Part shown: positions 1 through 6,891 of the stretch, in pieces | Layout of the letters: each line of letters starts with the position of its first letter | Position numbering within the stretch: position 1 is the first letter of the stretch | Origin: a virus | Virus record (IMG/VR): IMGVR_UViG_3300003690_000425 | Location: 1-23,082 of that record | Strand: one strand, 5' to 3' | Length of the DNA: 23,082 nt | The notes under the pieces: generated by a model | Databases searched by the model: none | What the model saw: only the letters and a program-made list of their open reading frames with translations | Told to the model about the DNA's origin: nothing | Position numbers and translations under genes: made by a program

Positions 1-2
1 AA

Positions 3-521
3 GAGGGCTTTGTAGCGCTAACAGGAAGTTGGAATTTAACATCTTCTGCGCACAAAGAAGAATATGTTGAAGGCGCCCAATCTTTGCCGCAATGGGTTCA
101 TTTTGGAGTAGGAATGAATGATAAATCAGGATCCCTTGCCCATTCAGCATCGAGTTTTCATATGGCTTTTTCAGGCACTAATTATATCCCAACAATGACA
201 ATGCTGGCACACGCAAAAAGAGGCGAATTGAATCATTCAAACAATCCAACATATATTAAATATGGACAGCAGACAGGTTCTGTTTCTGTAAGCGGTAGTG
301 ACGGCGGCTATTATAAAGAACCAGATAATATCGAACTAAAAAATACAATTAGTAGCTCTTATGGATGTGATTTCACTGGTAGCTTTAAAAAGCAAACGTT
401 TATTAATAAAATAGGTTTATATGATGAAAATAAAAACCTCATCGCAATTGCAAAAGTGGCCACTCCTGTAAGAAAACTTGAAACAGATGAATATACTTTT
501 AAATTAAAACTAGATTTTTAA
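3..521 (+). CDS. Virion structural protein, C-terminal part (5' end outside window)
   Basis: The frame is open from the left edge, so the start lies upstream; 172 codons are visible. The visible part is rich in Ser, Gly, Asn and aromatic residues, like a beta-rich virion protein, and ends in a segment reading IGLYDENKNLIAIAKVATPV followed by an alternating Thr/Lys/Leu tail ending KLKLDF. I associate this ending with structural proteins of marine T4-like phages (recalled family resemblance, not a search). A TTG at 84 could serve as a start, but the sequence before it reads as coding in the same frame, so I treat the gene as truncated by the window. The next gene begins 5 bases after the stop, so they are probably co-transcribed. 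The exact virion position (tail, neck or baseplate) cannot be told. Confidence 0.7.
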   Translation, partial: EGFVALTGSWNLTSSAHKEEYVEGAQSLPQWVHFGVGMNDKSGSLAHSASSFHMAFSGTNYIPTMTMLAHAKRGELNHSNNPTYIKYGQQTGSVSVSGSDGGYYKEPDNIELKNTISSSYGCDFTGSFKKQTFINKIGLYDENKNLIAIAKVATPVRKLETDEYTFKLKLDF

Positions 522-525
522 AAAA

Positions 526-1083
526 ATGATATTAGGATTAGACGTAAGCACCTCTATTACAGGTGTTTCTATTGTAGATAAATATGGTGATTTGATATAT
601 TGCCAAGCGTGGAGAACTGACAAAAAAGGCTTGTCTTTTTACAAGAAACTTGATATTATTAAGGAGAATGTATTATTTATGAGGGCACAATATCCAATTG
701 AAATGGTTTATGTTGAAGAGCCGTTGGGAATGTTTGCATCTGGCAGAAGTTCAGCACAAATTATTTCTAAGATTCAAAGATTTAATGGTGCAACATGTTG
801 GATTTTAAATCAAGCCTTTAAATTAGAACCACAATATATTAATACTTTTACAGCAAGGAAAAAATGTGGGATATCAGTTAAAAGAGGGCAGAACTCCAAA
901 GAAATAGTTTTGAAAAATATTCTAGAAAGTCATGAAAACTTTAAGGCCGCATATACCAAAAAAGGAAATCCAGTAAAAGGAACTTATGATCGAGCAGATT
1001 CAGTAGTAATTGCTAAAGCTGGACACTACTTATTTGAAGAAGGGAAACAACATACTTGTTATAACAAGGACTTGAATAAGTGA
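526..1083 (+). CDS. RuvC-like Holliday junction resolvase / RNase H-fold nuclease
   Basis: 185 residues. The N-terminus MILGLDVSTSITGVSIVD is the first strand of the RuvC/RNase H fold, with catalytic Asp6. The second acidic site is in VYVEEP (Glu64/Glu65), and the last is the Asp pair in YDRADSVVIA (Asp155, Asp158). The length fits RuvC. In the family these carboxylates bind two metal ions and cut branched DNA. In a phage the likely role is to resolve recombination or replication branches before packaging, working with the SbcDC-type protein and primase downstream (inference). No good Shine-Dalgarno site precedes the ATG, only an A-run, so translation may be coupled to the gene ending 5 bases upstream. 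Its stop overlaps the next start as GTGA. Confidence 0.85.
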   Translation: MILGLDVSTSITGVSIVDKYGDLIYCQAWRTDKKGLSFYKKLDIIKENVLFMRAQYPIEMVYVEEPLGMFASGRSSAQIISKIQRFNGATCWILNQAFKLEPQYINTFTARKKCGISVKRGQNSKEIVLKNILESHENFKAAYTKKGNPVKGTYDRADSVVIAKAGHYLFEEGKQHTCYNKDLNK

Positions 1084-1682
1084 ACATTAATCAAATCATC
1101 CAAGAAGAACTACAAGGAATGTTAAATGAACAAAGCTATGATGTCCAAGGTCAGAAACAAAAAAAACTACCATCGCCTAAAAAGTGGGCGCGCATGCCTT
1201 TTTCAGGCCTAGGCGCGGCCCAGGGCAGCCTCGCGGGAGGCATCACAGGTACCACTTCTGGTCTCGGTCCGGGGTCGGGTTTGGCGGGCGGTACTGGTCA
1301 GGCTGGGCACAAAACGACTCGCGCGACAGCACAACAATACAAACGCGATAAAGGTGAAGAAAACATAACCATTCCCGAACCAGAAGATGCTTCACAGCCG
1401 CTTATCGGCCACGAAACTGCACATGTTAAGCAGCAACAACGGCAACGTGAAGGCGCGCCTGTTAGTTTACAAGAAATCATTAAAGAAGAATACACAAAAA
1501 TGTTAAATGAAAAAATACAAGAAAAACAATTACCTGTAATATATCGCATTCCAGGATTTATAAGTTGGCTAGACAGCAAAGATGCTGAATTAGTAGGAGA
1601 CAACAAAGTTAAATGGGAGCACGTTACAAGACCGCTCGCCTCTGCCTTTCAAATGTACAAAAAAGAAAAATTTAATCTTTAA
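1080..1682 (+). CDS. Small virion-associated candidate with GC-rich Gly cassette and HExxH motif
   Basis: 200 residues, function unknown. The GTG start overlaps the previous stop (GTGA), and an AAGGA site lies near 1066. Residues 4-17 (NQIIQEELQGMLNE) and 130-144 (LQEIIKEEYTKMLNE) are two copies of one amphipathic helix motif. Between them, about 1180-1460 is strikingly GC-rich and encodes a Gly/Thr/Ser-rich low-complexity stretch, then charged sequence, then PLIGHETAHVKQQQ. HETAH fits the zinc-protease HExxH pattern, and the following VKQQQ recalls the HELTHVVQQ motif of DUF4157 proteins. However, the segment before it is far shorter than in that family, so activity is doubtful. The flanks are AT-rich like the rest of the genome, so the middle may be a later insertion. 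A packaged internal protein is possible but only inferred. Confidence 0.65.
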   Translation: MNINQIIQEELQGMLNEQSYDVQGQKQKKLPSPKKWARMPFSGLGAAQGSLAGGITGTTSGLGPGSGLAGGTGQAGHKTTRATAQQYKRDKGEENITIPEPEDASQPLIGHETAHVKQQQRQREGAPVSLQEIIKEEYTKMLNEKIQEKQLPVIYRIPGFISWLDSKDAELVGDNKVKWEHVTRPLASAFQMYKKEKFNL

Positions 1683-1690
1683 ATAATTCC

Positions 1691-1718
1691 TTGACTTTTA
1701 ATTTACATATGATATTAT
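1691..1718 (+). promoter_or_regulatory. Sigma70-like promoter with start point at the primase ATG
   Basis: TTGACT at 1691-1696 and TATTAT at 1713-1718 are 16 bases apart. The expected start point, about 7 bases after the -10 box, is base 1725, which is the A of the primase ATG. No Shine-Dalgarno sequence precedes that ATG. The site lies in the gap after the preceding gene. Confidence 0.6.
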
Positions 1719-1724
1719 TAATCT

Positions 1725-2657
1725 ATGCATTCTGAGAAGCTTAAGATACTTGTAGAACTGCTTGGAGAGTGTTATCGATCAAATGATGAATATCTTTTCT
1801 CTTGTCCGTTTTGTAAACACTATAAGCGCAAATTATCTATAAACATAGCCAAAGGCAAATTTAAATGTTGGATTTGCGATTCATATGGAAAGAGCATATA
1901 TTATTTAATCAAAAGATTTGGAAATTATTCACAGAAACAACAATGGCAAAGCTTTGAAAATTATGTCGAGATCTCAGAGTTCGATAATATTTTTCAAGAA
2001 AAAGTAGAAGAAGAACAAATACAACAAATTAAGCTCCCAAAAGAATACATTTGCCTAGCAAAAAAGAATCTTCCATTAGATTCTAGATTGGCAATGAACT
2101 ATTTAAAAGAACGTAAAATTTTCAAAGAAGATATTTTGAGGTGGAAAATTGGATATTGTACAGATGGGGAATATAGAAATCGCATTATTATTCCCTCATT
2201 TAATAGGGATGGGTATTGCGATTATTTCGTTGCGAGGACGCATACGAAAGACTGGCTAAAATATAAAAACCCACCAGTATCAAAAAATATTGTTTTTAAT
2301 GAATTAATGATTGATTGGGATGAACCAATTACTTTGGTAGAAGGCATCTTTGATGCCATAAATGCAGAGAATTCAATCCCTTTATTAGGCTCTACTTTAA
2401 ACACCCATTCTAAGCTGTTTAGAGCCATTCTGACGCACTCTAAGCGAATATACGTAGCTCTTGACCATGACGCAGAAAAGAAGGCTTTAAACATCATTAA
2501 TACGCTTATTTCGCACGGTGTCGAAGTTTGCAAAATTGATACACCCGATCATGAAGATGTTGGAGAAATGACAAAAGAAGAGTTTAAAGAGAGAAAAGAA
2601 GTAGCAACACTTTTTGATTCAAATGCACTTTTAATTCAAAAAATATCACAAGCTTGA
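1725..2657 (+). CDS. DnaG-type phage DNA primase (CHC2 zinc finger plus Toprim)
   Basis: 310 residues. A zinc finger is formed by Cys27, Cys30, Cys48 and Cys51, with basic and aromatic residues between, as in CHC2 primase domains. The catalytic Toprim signature follows: Glu206 in TLVEGIFDA and the DHD pair Asp247/Asp249 in YVALDHDAEKKA. No helicase domain follows, so this is a stand-alone primase of short phage length that would need a separate replicative helicase, which is not in this window. It makes RNA primers at the fork in the cytoplasm. The ATG has no Shine-Dalgarno site and sits at the predicted start point of the promoter just upstream, so the message may be leaderless. Only 36 bases separate it from the next gene, and a second promoter lies there, beginning 2 bases after the stop. 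Confidence 0.88.
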   Translation: MHSEKLKILVELLGECYRSNDEYLFSCPFCKHYKRKLSINIAKGKFKCWICDSYGKSIYYLIKRFGNYSQKQQWQSFENYVEISEFDNIFQEKVEEEQIQQIKLPKEYICLAKKNLPLDSRLAMNYLKERKIFKEDILRWKIGYCTDGEYRNRIIIPSFNRDGYCDYFVARTHTKDWLKYKNPPVSKNIVFNELMIDWDEPITLVEGIFDAINAENSIPLLGSTLNTHSKLFRAILTHSKRIYVALDHDAEKKALNIINTLISHGVEVCKIDTPDHEDVGEMTKEEFKERKEVATLFDSNALLIQKISQA

Positions 2658-2658
2658 C

Positions 2659-2687
2659 TTGACAAACAACACAGAAAAAGGTATATA
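2659..2687 (+). promoter_or_regulatory. Sigma70-like promoter with start point at the next ATG
   Basis: A perfect TTGACA at 2659-2664 is followed after 17 bases by TATATA at 2682-2687; a second -10 choice, TATAAT at 2686-2691, has a poor 21-base spacer. With the first choice the start point falls at about 2694, the A of the ATG of the small basic protein. No Shine-Dalgarno sequence is present. Confidence 0.6.
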
Positions 2688-2693
2688 TAATAT

Positions 2694-2915
2694 ATGAGCG
2701 TTATATTACGACACATGAAATTTCCTTTTATGATCATATATAAAGACCCCCAAAAGAATTGGGATAACATTGTGAAGGATCACCTCATTGAAGAAATAAA
2801 AAATGATGGGTTTGATAACTTTACAGTGCTAGATTGGAAAAAAGCTACTTCCTTTTTGGGAATTTCCACCCCCAAAAAGAAAACAAAAAAGAAAAAAAAG
2901 AGTAACAAGAAATGA
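2694..2915 (+). CDS. Small basic protein with lysine-rich tail, unknown function
   Basis: 73 residues. The first 55 or so look like a small folded domain (hydrophobic start, then charged and aromatic residues), and the last 15 are almost all Lys with a few Thr, Ser and Asn. Such a tail could bind nucleic acid (inference from composition). I recognise no family. It has its own strong promoter placed so that the transcript would begin at the ATG, and it lies between primase and the SbcDC-type gene, so an early role in DNA metabolism or host takeover is plausible. The A-rich 3' end runs into an AT-only hairpin and T-run that may end the transcript. Confidence 0.6.
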   Translation: MSVILRHMKFPFMIIYKDPQKNWDNIVKDHLIEEIKNDGFDNFTVLDWKKATSFLGISTPKKKTKKKKKSNKK

Positions 2916-2939
2916 ATGAAAAATATATGTAAAGCAGTT

Positions 2940-2958
2940 AAAATTAGTTAATTTTTTT
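2940..2958 (+). terminator. Weak AT-only terminator-like hairpin with T-run
   Basis: AAAATT (2940-2945) can pair with AATTTT (2950-2955) around a four-base loop, and seven T follow at 2952-2958. The stem has no GC pairs, so it would be weak. It lies after the small basic protein and directly before the next promoter. Confidence 0.3.
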
Positions 2959-2959
2959 A

Positions 2960-2988
2960 TTGACATCTGTTAAAATGGATGTTACGAT
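2960..2988 (+). promoter_or_regulatory. Sigma70-like promoter of the SbcDC-type gene
   Basis: TTGACA at 2960-2965 and TACGAT at 2983-2988 are 17 bases apart. The expected start point is near 2995, giving a leader of roughly 38 bases before the ATG at 3033. Unlike the two promoters upstream, this one does not give a leaderless message. Confidence 0.55.
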
Positions 2989-2994
2989 GAAGCT

Positions 2995-3018
2995 CGACTA
3001 GTATCCATATATTAGTCG
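2995..3018 (+). repeat. Inverted repeat at the start of the SbcDC-type leader
   Basis: CGACTA (2995-3000) and TAGTCG (3013-3018) form a 6-bp stem with a 12-base loop. It begins at the predicted start point of the promoter, so it could be a 5' stabilising hairpin in the RNA or a dyad operator in the DNA. Confidence 0.4.
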
Positions 3019-3032
3019 GATTTACTTAAAAT

Positions 3033-6000
3033 ATGAAATTTGCCCACATAGCCGACACGCACATCAAAAATCTTAAATATCACTATGAGTATCGAATTGT
3101 TTTCGAAAAACTTTATGAAAAATTAAGAAAAGAAAAAGTAGATTGCATTGTGCATTGCGGAGATATTGCGCATACAAAAACTCAATTATCTCCAGAATTT
3201 GTAGAAATGTGTACTGATTTTTTTAAGGGCTTGGCGGACATAGCACCAACATATATAATATTAGGAAATCACGATGGCAATTTAAAAAATTCAAGTCGAC
3301 AAGATGCTTTAACTCCAATTGCTAAAGCATTAAATCATCCATCACTTTTTTTACTAAAAAATTCTGGGGAGGTACAACTAAATGATAGATTTTCTCTCAA
3401 CGTTCTTTCTGTGTTTGATCGCGATAATTGGATTTCTCCTAGCGACTCATCCCGTATTAACATTGCTCTTTACCATGGGTCTGTTTCAAATTGTGAAACA
3501 GATTTAGGGTGGGTAATGGAACATGGCGAAGATGATATATCAATTTTTGAAGGACACGACTTCGCTTTTCTTGGAGATATCCACAAAACAAACCAAGTTT
3601 TAGACACTGAAGGTCGCGTAAGATATGCTGGCTCAACCATTCAGCAAAATCATGGCGAGACCAATGACAAAGGTTTTTTAATTTGGGACATCAAAGATAA
3701 ATTTTCTTTCACCAGCAAGCACATTGAGCTTAAAAATCCCAAACCATTCATCACCATTGAATTAACACCAAAAGGAAGATTGCCAAATAAATTTGAAGCA
3801 CCATGCGGTGCTAGATTAAGATTGGTTTCAAACAATAATCTTCCTTTAAGTTCGATGAAGAAAGCGGTTGAAGTTGCCAAGCATCGCTTTAAGCCAGAAT
3901 CAATTACGTTTTTAAATCGCGCTGCGGGACAAAGAGGAAATATTGATGAACTAGCTGAAGGCTTAGCAAATGATAATTTAAGAGATGTGGCTGTTCAAAA
4001 AGAATTAATCGAAGAATATCTGAAAGATTTTCAACCAGACGATGAACTTTTGCAAAGAGTTTTAAAATTAAATTCAAAATACAACGCAACGGTAGAGGAA
4101 GATGAAGAAGTTGATCGCAATATTAATTGGAAATTAGAATCTATCGAGTGGGACAATTTATTTAACTATGGAGAAGAAAATAAAATTGATTTTAGTAAAC
4201 TTTCTGGAATCGTAGGAGTCTTTGGAAAGAATTTCTCAGGAAAATCGAGTATTATTGATAGCGTACTTTATACTCTTTTTAACTCTACTAGCAAAAATGA
4301 AAGAAAAAACCTTAATATTATTAATCAAAACAAAAACAAGGGTGCCGGTAATTTAAAAATTTCAATTGGCAATAAAAAATATTTCATTGAGAGAGTCACT
4401 GAGAAATATATTAAAAAATTAAAAGGCGAAGAAACCTTAGAAGCAAAAACAGATTTAAATTTTGAATGTTATGATGAAGCCACAGAAGAAAGAACTAGTT
4501 TAAATGGTTTAACGCGGACAGAGACAGATAGAAACATACGAAAGCATTTTGGAACTCTCGAAGATTTTCTTTTAACATCAATGTCTTCTCAGCTTGGAGC
4601 CTTGCAATTTATCAGCGAAGGCTCAACAAGGCGAAAAGAAATTCTTGCCAAGTTTCTTGATCTTGAAATGTTTGAAAAGAAATTTAAAATGGCCAAAGAA
4701 GATGCGACTGACTTAAGAGGAGCTTTAAAAAGATTGGAAGGAAAAGAGTTTGAAGAAAGCATCTTTGAGGCTGAGAAAGAATTAATATTTAATGAAAAAG
4801 AAACAAAAGAACAAACGAGAAAATGCCAAAAGCTTAGAGTAACATTGGCTAATTCCATATCAGAATTAAATGATTTAAATAAAGAGATTGAACTAATTCC
4901 TACAGAAATCATTAATATTAATAATGTTTCACGCGCGACGAGCACTAAAGAAAAAGAAATTGCAAATGTAATTGTAAGCAATATTGAACTAAGCGAAGAG
5001 TTGTTTGAGAACAGAGAGCTTCTAGCAAAAATTATTAATTTTATTTCTGAGTTTGATGTTGACGAGCTACAAGAAAAGAAAGAAATACTGGCAGAAAAGC
5101 AAAGAAATCTTAATCAATTAGCCAATGATATTAGAGGCGAAGAGATAAGGCTCCAAAATCAGAATAAAAAAGCACAATTACTCAAAGAAGTTCCTTGTGG
5201 CTCTGAATTCTCACATTGTAAATTTATAAAAGATGCTTATGCCGCTGTAGATAAGCTTTCAATAACAAAAAGAACATGTGAAAAACTAACAGAAGAAAAG
5301 AAAACAATTTCCAGAGAGATTATAGAGTTAAATCCTGAAAAGATCACAGAGCATATGCAAAAATATAATCAATTGCTCAACAAACAGACAAATTTAGAAT
5401 CAACTATTAAAAACAAAAAGCTTATGATAGAGAAAAATGATATTACTTATAAATCCCTGGAGAAAGAAATTGAAGATTTACGCGAGAAGAGTGATGAATA
5501 CTATAAAAACAAAGAGATCATTGAAAATAAAGAGAATTTAGTTCGAGAATCACAAACAATCGAAGAAAATATTAAAAACGAACAAGAAATTCTTCAAGAG
5601 TGTGAAAATCAAAAGCTTGAACTCTATAAAGAACACGGCTCTTTAGAACAAAAGTTAAGTTCTCTTCGAGAACAAAAAGAAGAATTAGCAAATCTTCGAG
5701 AAGACTACGCAGCATACGATCTTTTTACGCGCTGCATGCATTCTAGCGGGATATCTTATGATATTATTAAGAAAAAGCTCCCAGTAATCAACAATGAAGT
5801 TGCTAAAGTCTTAGCAAATATTGTTAATTTTGAGGTTTTCTTTGAAGATGACGGAAAACATTTAAAAATCTTTATTAAACACCCAAGCCATGAGCCGAGA
5901 CCAATAGAAATGGGCTCCGGAGCAGAAAAAACAATTGCCGCAATGGCAATTCGTTTGGCATTGTTATCAGTTTCAAGTCTACCAAAATCTGATATTTTTA

Positions 6001-6188
6001 TTCTTGACGAACCAGGAACAGCTTTGGACGCTGACAATATGGATGGATTTATTACTATCTTAGAATTGATTAAAAACTATTTTAAGATTGTTTTGCTTAT
6101 TTCACACTTAGATTCTCTTAAAGATTGCGTGGATGTACAAATAACGATTGATAAAAAGGATGGTTTTGCACATGTAATGGATTTTTAA
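3033..6188 (+). CDS. SbcD-SbcC (Mre11-Rad50 / gp47-gp46 type) single-chain recombination nuclease-ATPase
   Basis: 1051 residues. Residues 1 to about 340 are an SbcD/Mre11-like metallophosphoesterase: DTH at 8-10, GD at 43-44, GNHD at 78-81, His148 and GDIH at 181-184. From about 370 an SbcC/Rad50-like half begins: Walker A GKNFSGKS at 398-405, a Lys/Glu-rich coiled coil from about 540 to 900, signature MGSGAEK at 960-966, Walker B FILDEP with Asp992/Glu993, and H-loop His1025. Halfway along the coil is a Cys pair, Cys722 and Cys729, where Rad50 has its zinc hook; here the spacing is C-x6-C, not CxxC. In T4 the two subunits are separate proteins. The complex resects DNA ends for recombination-dependent replication. 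No stop, start or intergenic gap separates the halves. The ATG has no strong Shine-Dalgarno site. Confidence 0.93.
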   Translation: MKFAHIADTHIKNLKYHYEYRIVFEKLYEKLRKEKVDCIVHCGDIAHTKTQLSPEFVEMCTDFFKGLADIAPTYIILGNHDGNLKNSSRQDALTPIAKALNHPSLFLLKNSGEVQLNDRFSLNVLSVFDRDNWISPSDSSRINIALYHGSVSNCETDLGWVMEHGEDDISIFEGHDFAFLGDIHKTNQVLDTEGRVRYAGSTIQQNHGETNDKGFLIWDIKDKFSFTSKHIELKNPKPFITIELTPKGRLPNKFEAPCGARLRLVSNNNLPLSSMKKAVEVAKHRFKPESITFLNRAAGQRGNIDELAEGLANDNLRDVAVQKELIEEYLKDFQPDDELLQRVLKLNSKYNATVEEDEEVDRNINWKLESIEWDNLFNYGEENKIDFSKLSGIVGVFGKNFSGKSSIIDSVLYTLFNSTSKNERKNLNIINQNKNKGAGNLKISIGNKKYFIERVTEKYIKKLKGEETLEAKTDLNFECYDEATEERTSLNGLTRTETDRNIRKHFGTLEDFLLTSMSSQLGALQFISEGSTRRKEILAKFLDLEMFEKKFKMAKEDATDLRGALKRLEGKEFEESIFEAEKELIFNEKETKEQTRKCQKLRVTLANSISELNDLNKEIELIPTEIININNVSRATSTKEKEIANVIVSNIELSEELFENRELLAKIINFISEFDVDELQEKKEILAEKQRNLNQLANDIRGEEIRLQNQNKKAQLLKEVPCGSEFSHCKFIKDAYAAVDKLSITKRTCEKLTEEKKTISREIIELNPEKITEHMQKYNQLLNKQTNLESTIKNKKLMIEKNDITYKSLEKEIEDLREKSDEYYKNKEIIENKENLVRESQTIEENIKNEQEILQECENQKLELYKEHGSLEQKLSSLREQKEELANLREDYAAYDLFTRCMHSSGISYDIIKKKLPVINNEVAKVLANIVNFEVFFEDDGKHLKIFIKHPSHEPRPIEMGSGAEKTIAAMAIRLALLSVSSLPKSDIFILDEPGTALDADNMDGFITILELIKNYFKIVLLISHLDSLKDCVDVQITIDKKDGFAHVMDF

Positions 6189-6230
6189 TTATGAATTAGC
6201 TATTTATAGTGTGTTTTAGGAGATTGATAA

Positions 6231-6680
6231 ATGGCAACTTTTCGCCTTCCTCCCCCGGATGTTGGATATGACGATCATAAAGAGGAATTAAAAGAGAGAA
6301 TAAGCGCGGATTTTACAATCAATGCATTTAAAAACGCAGCTACAAATTTTAAGAGAAAATTACTTAGCTGCACTCAAAATCAAAGTATTACAATCAGCCC
6401 TAGTTCTGATCCGCATGTAAATGTAATAATCTTACCGCCTTCTTCAGCTTGCCCCGAAGATATTGACAGTGACGGCACTTTTGATACTATAATATGTTAT
6501 TCACCAAAGCTTTTGATTGGCCCAAATAGAACATATGGCCCGGGCTGCGGAGGCCCTCTTAGCCCAGAACAACCTCCTTTTGCATTGTTATCTAAAGGAA
6601 TACTTTTTAGAAATCGAAATGTGCCTTATTTAGTATCTGCGGGTGGTACAAAAACATTTATGGATGAAGTTATAAGTTAA
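6231..6680 (+). CDS. Unknown protein, Pro/Cys-containing C-terminal part
   Basis: 149 residues, not recognised. The N-terminus reads MATFRLPPPDVGYDDHKEEL, followed by a charged helical stretch. From about residue 50 it becomes rich in Pro, Ser and Gly with several Cys (CPEDIDSDG, GPGCGGP), which suggests a compact beta-rich domain. No signal peptide or membrane segment is seen. A clear AGGAG site lies a few bases before the ATG. It is the first gene after the recombination block and stands before the lysis-like genes, so a structural role is possible but unproven. No convincing + strand promoter was found in the 42-base gap before it. Confidence 0.6.
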   Translation: MATFRLPPPDVGYDDHKEELKERISADFTINAFKNAATNFKRKLLSCTQNQSITISPSSDPHVNVIILPPSSACPEDIDSDGTFDTIICYSPKLLIGPNRTYGPGCGGPLSPEQPPFALLSKGILFRNRNVPYLVSAGGTKTFMDEVIS

Positions 6681-6683
6681 TTT

Positions 6684-6688
6684 GGAGG
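6684..6688 (+). promoter_or_regulatory. Shine-Dalgarno site fixing the holin-like start
   Basis: GGAGG lies 11 bases before ATG 6700. An in-frame TTG at 6682 overlaps this site and is therefore unlikely to be the start. Confidence 0.6.
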
Positions 6689-6699
6689 ATAAAATAATA

Positions 6700-6891
6700 A
6701 TGAGATACTTTATAGATAAAACTTTAAATAAATTAATGTCAAGAAAATTGATGGTTTGGTTGACAGCAACTAGTTTTATGCTACTTGATGTTGTACCCCT
6801 GGAATCTTCAGATTGGGTAGCAATATCTTTGGCTTATATTGGCATTGAAGGCTTAGCTGACATTGCTACCAGATGGAGACACGGAAAATGA
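6700..6891 (+). CDS. Holin-like small membrane protein
   Basis: 63 residues from ATG 6700. A basic N-terminus (Arg2, Lys7, Lys11, Arg15, Lys16) leads to a hydrophobic stretch at about 17-33 (LMVWLTATSFMLLDVVPL). A short linker with SSDW follows, then a second hydrophobic stretch at about 39-55, and a basic end WRHGK. Two membrane segments and a charged tail in about 60 residues fit small phage holins, and a linker with Ser-Asp-Trp before the second segment is common in such proteins (recalled resemblance). A holin would permeabilise the inner membrane at the end of infection. The neighbours fit a lysis group, but no endolysin is in the window. The stop overlaps the next gene as ATGA. Confidence 0.55.
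   Translation: MRYFIDKTLNKLMSRKLMVWLTATSFMLLDVVPLESSDWVAISLAYIGIEGLADIATRWRHGK

Noticed and set aside
1298-1606. Open frame of 102 codons on the minus strand
   Set aside because: It is antisense to the 1080 gene, follows from the GC-rich codon pattern there, has no ribosome site and resembles no protein.
4589-4981. Open frame of 130 codons on the minus strand within the SbcDC-type gene
   Set aside because: It is a shadow of the Lys/Glu-rich coiled-coil coding strand; hydrophobic residues arise from reversed codons.
6201-6208. TATAAATA on the minus strand (TATTTATA on +)
   Set aside because: There is no minus-strand gene to serve, and it is part of a small palindrome CTATTTATAG in an AT-rich gap.
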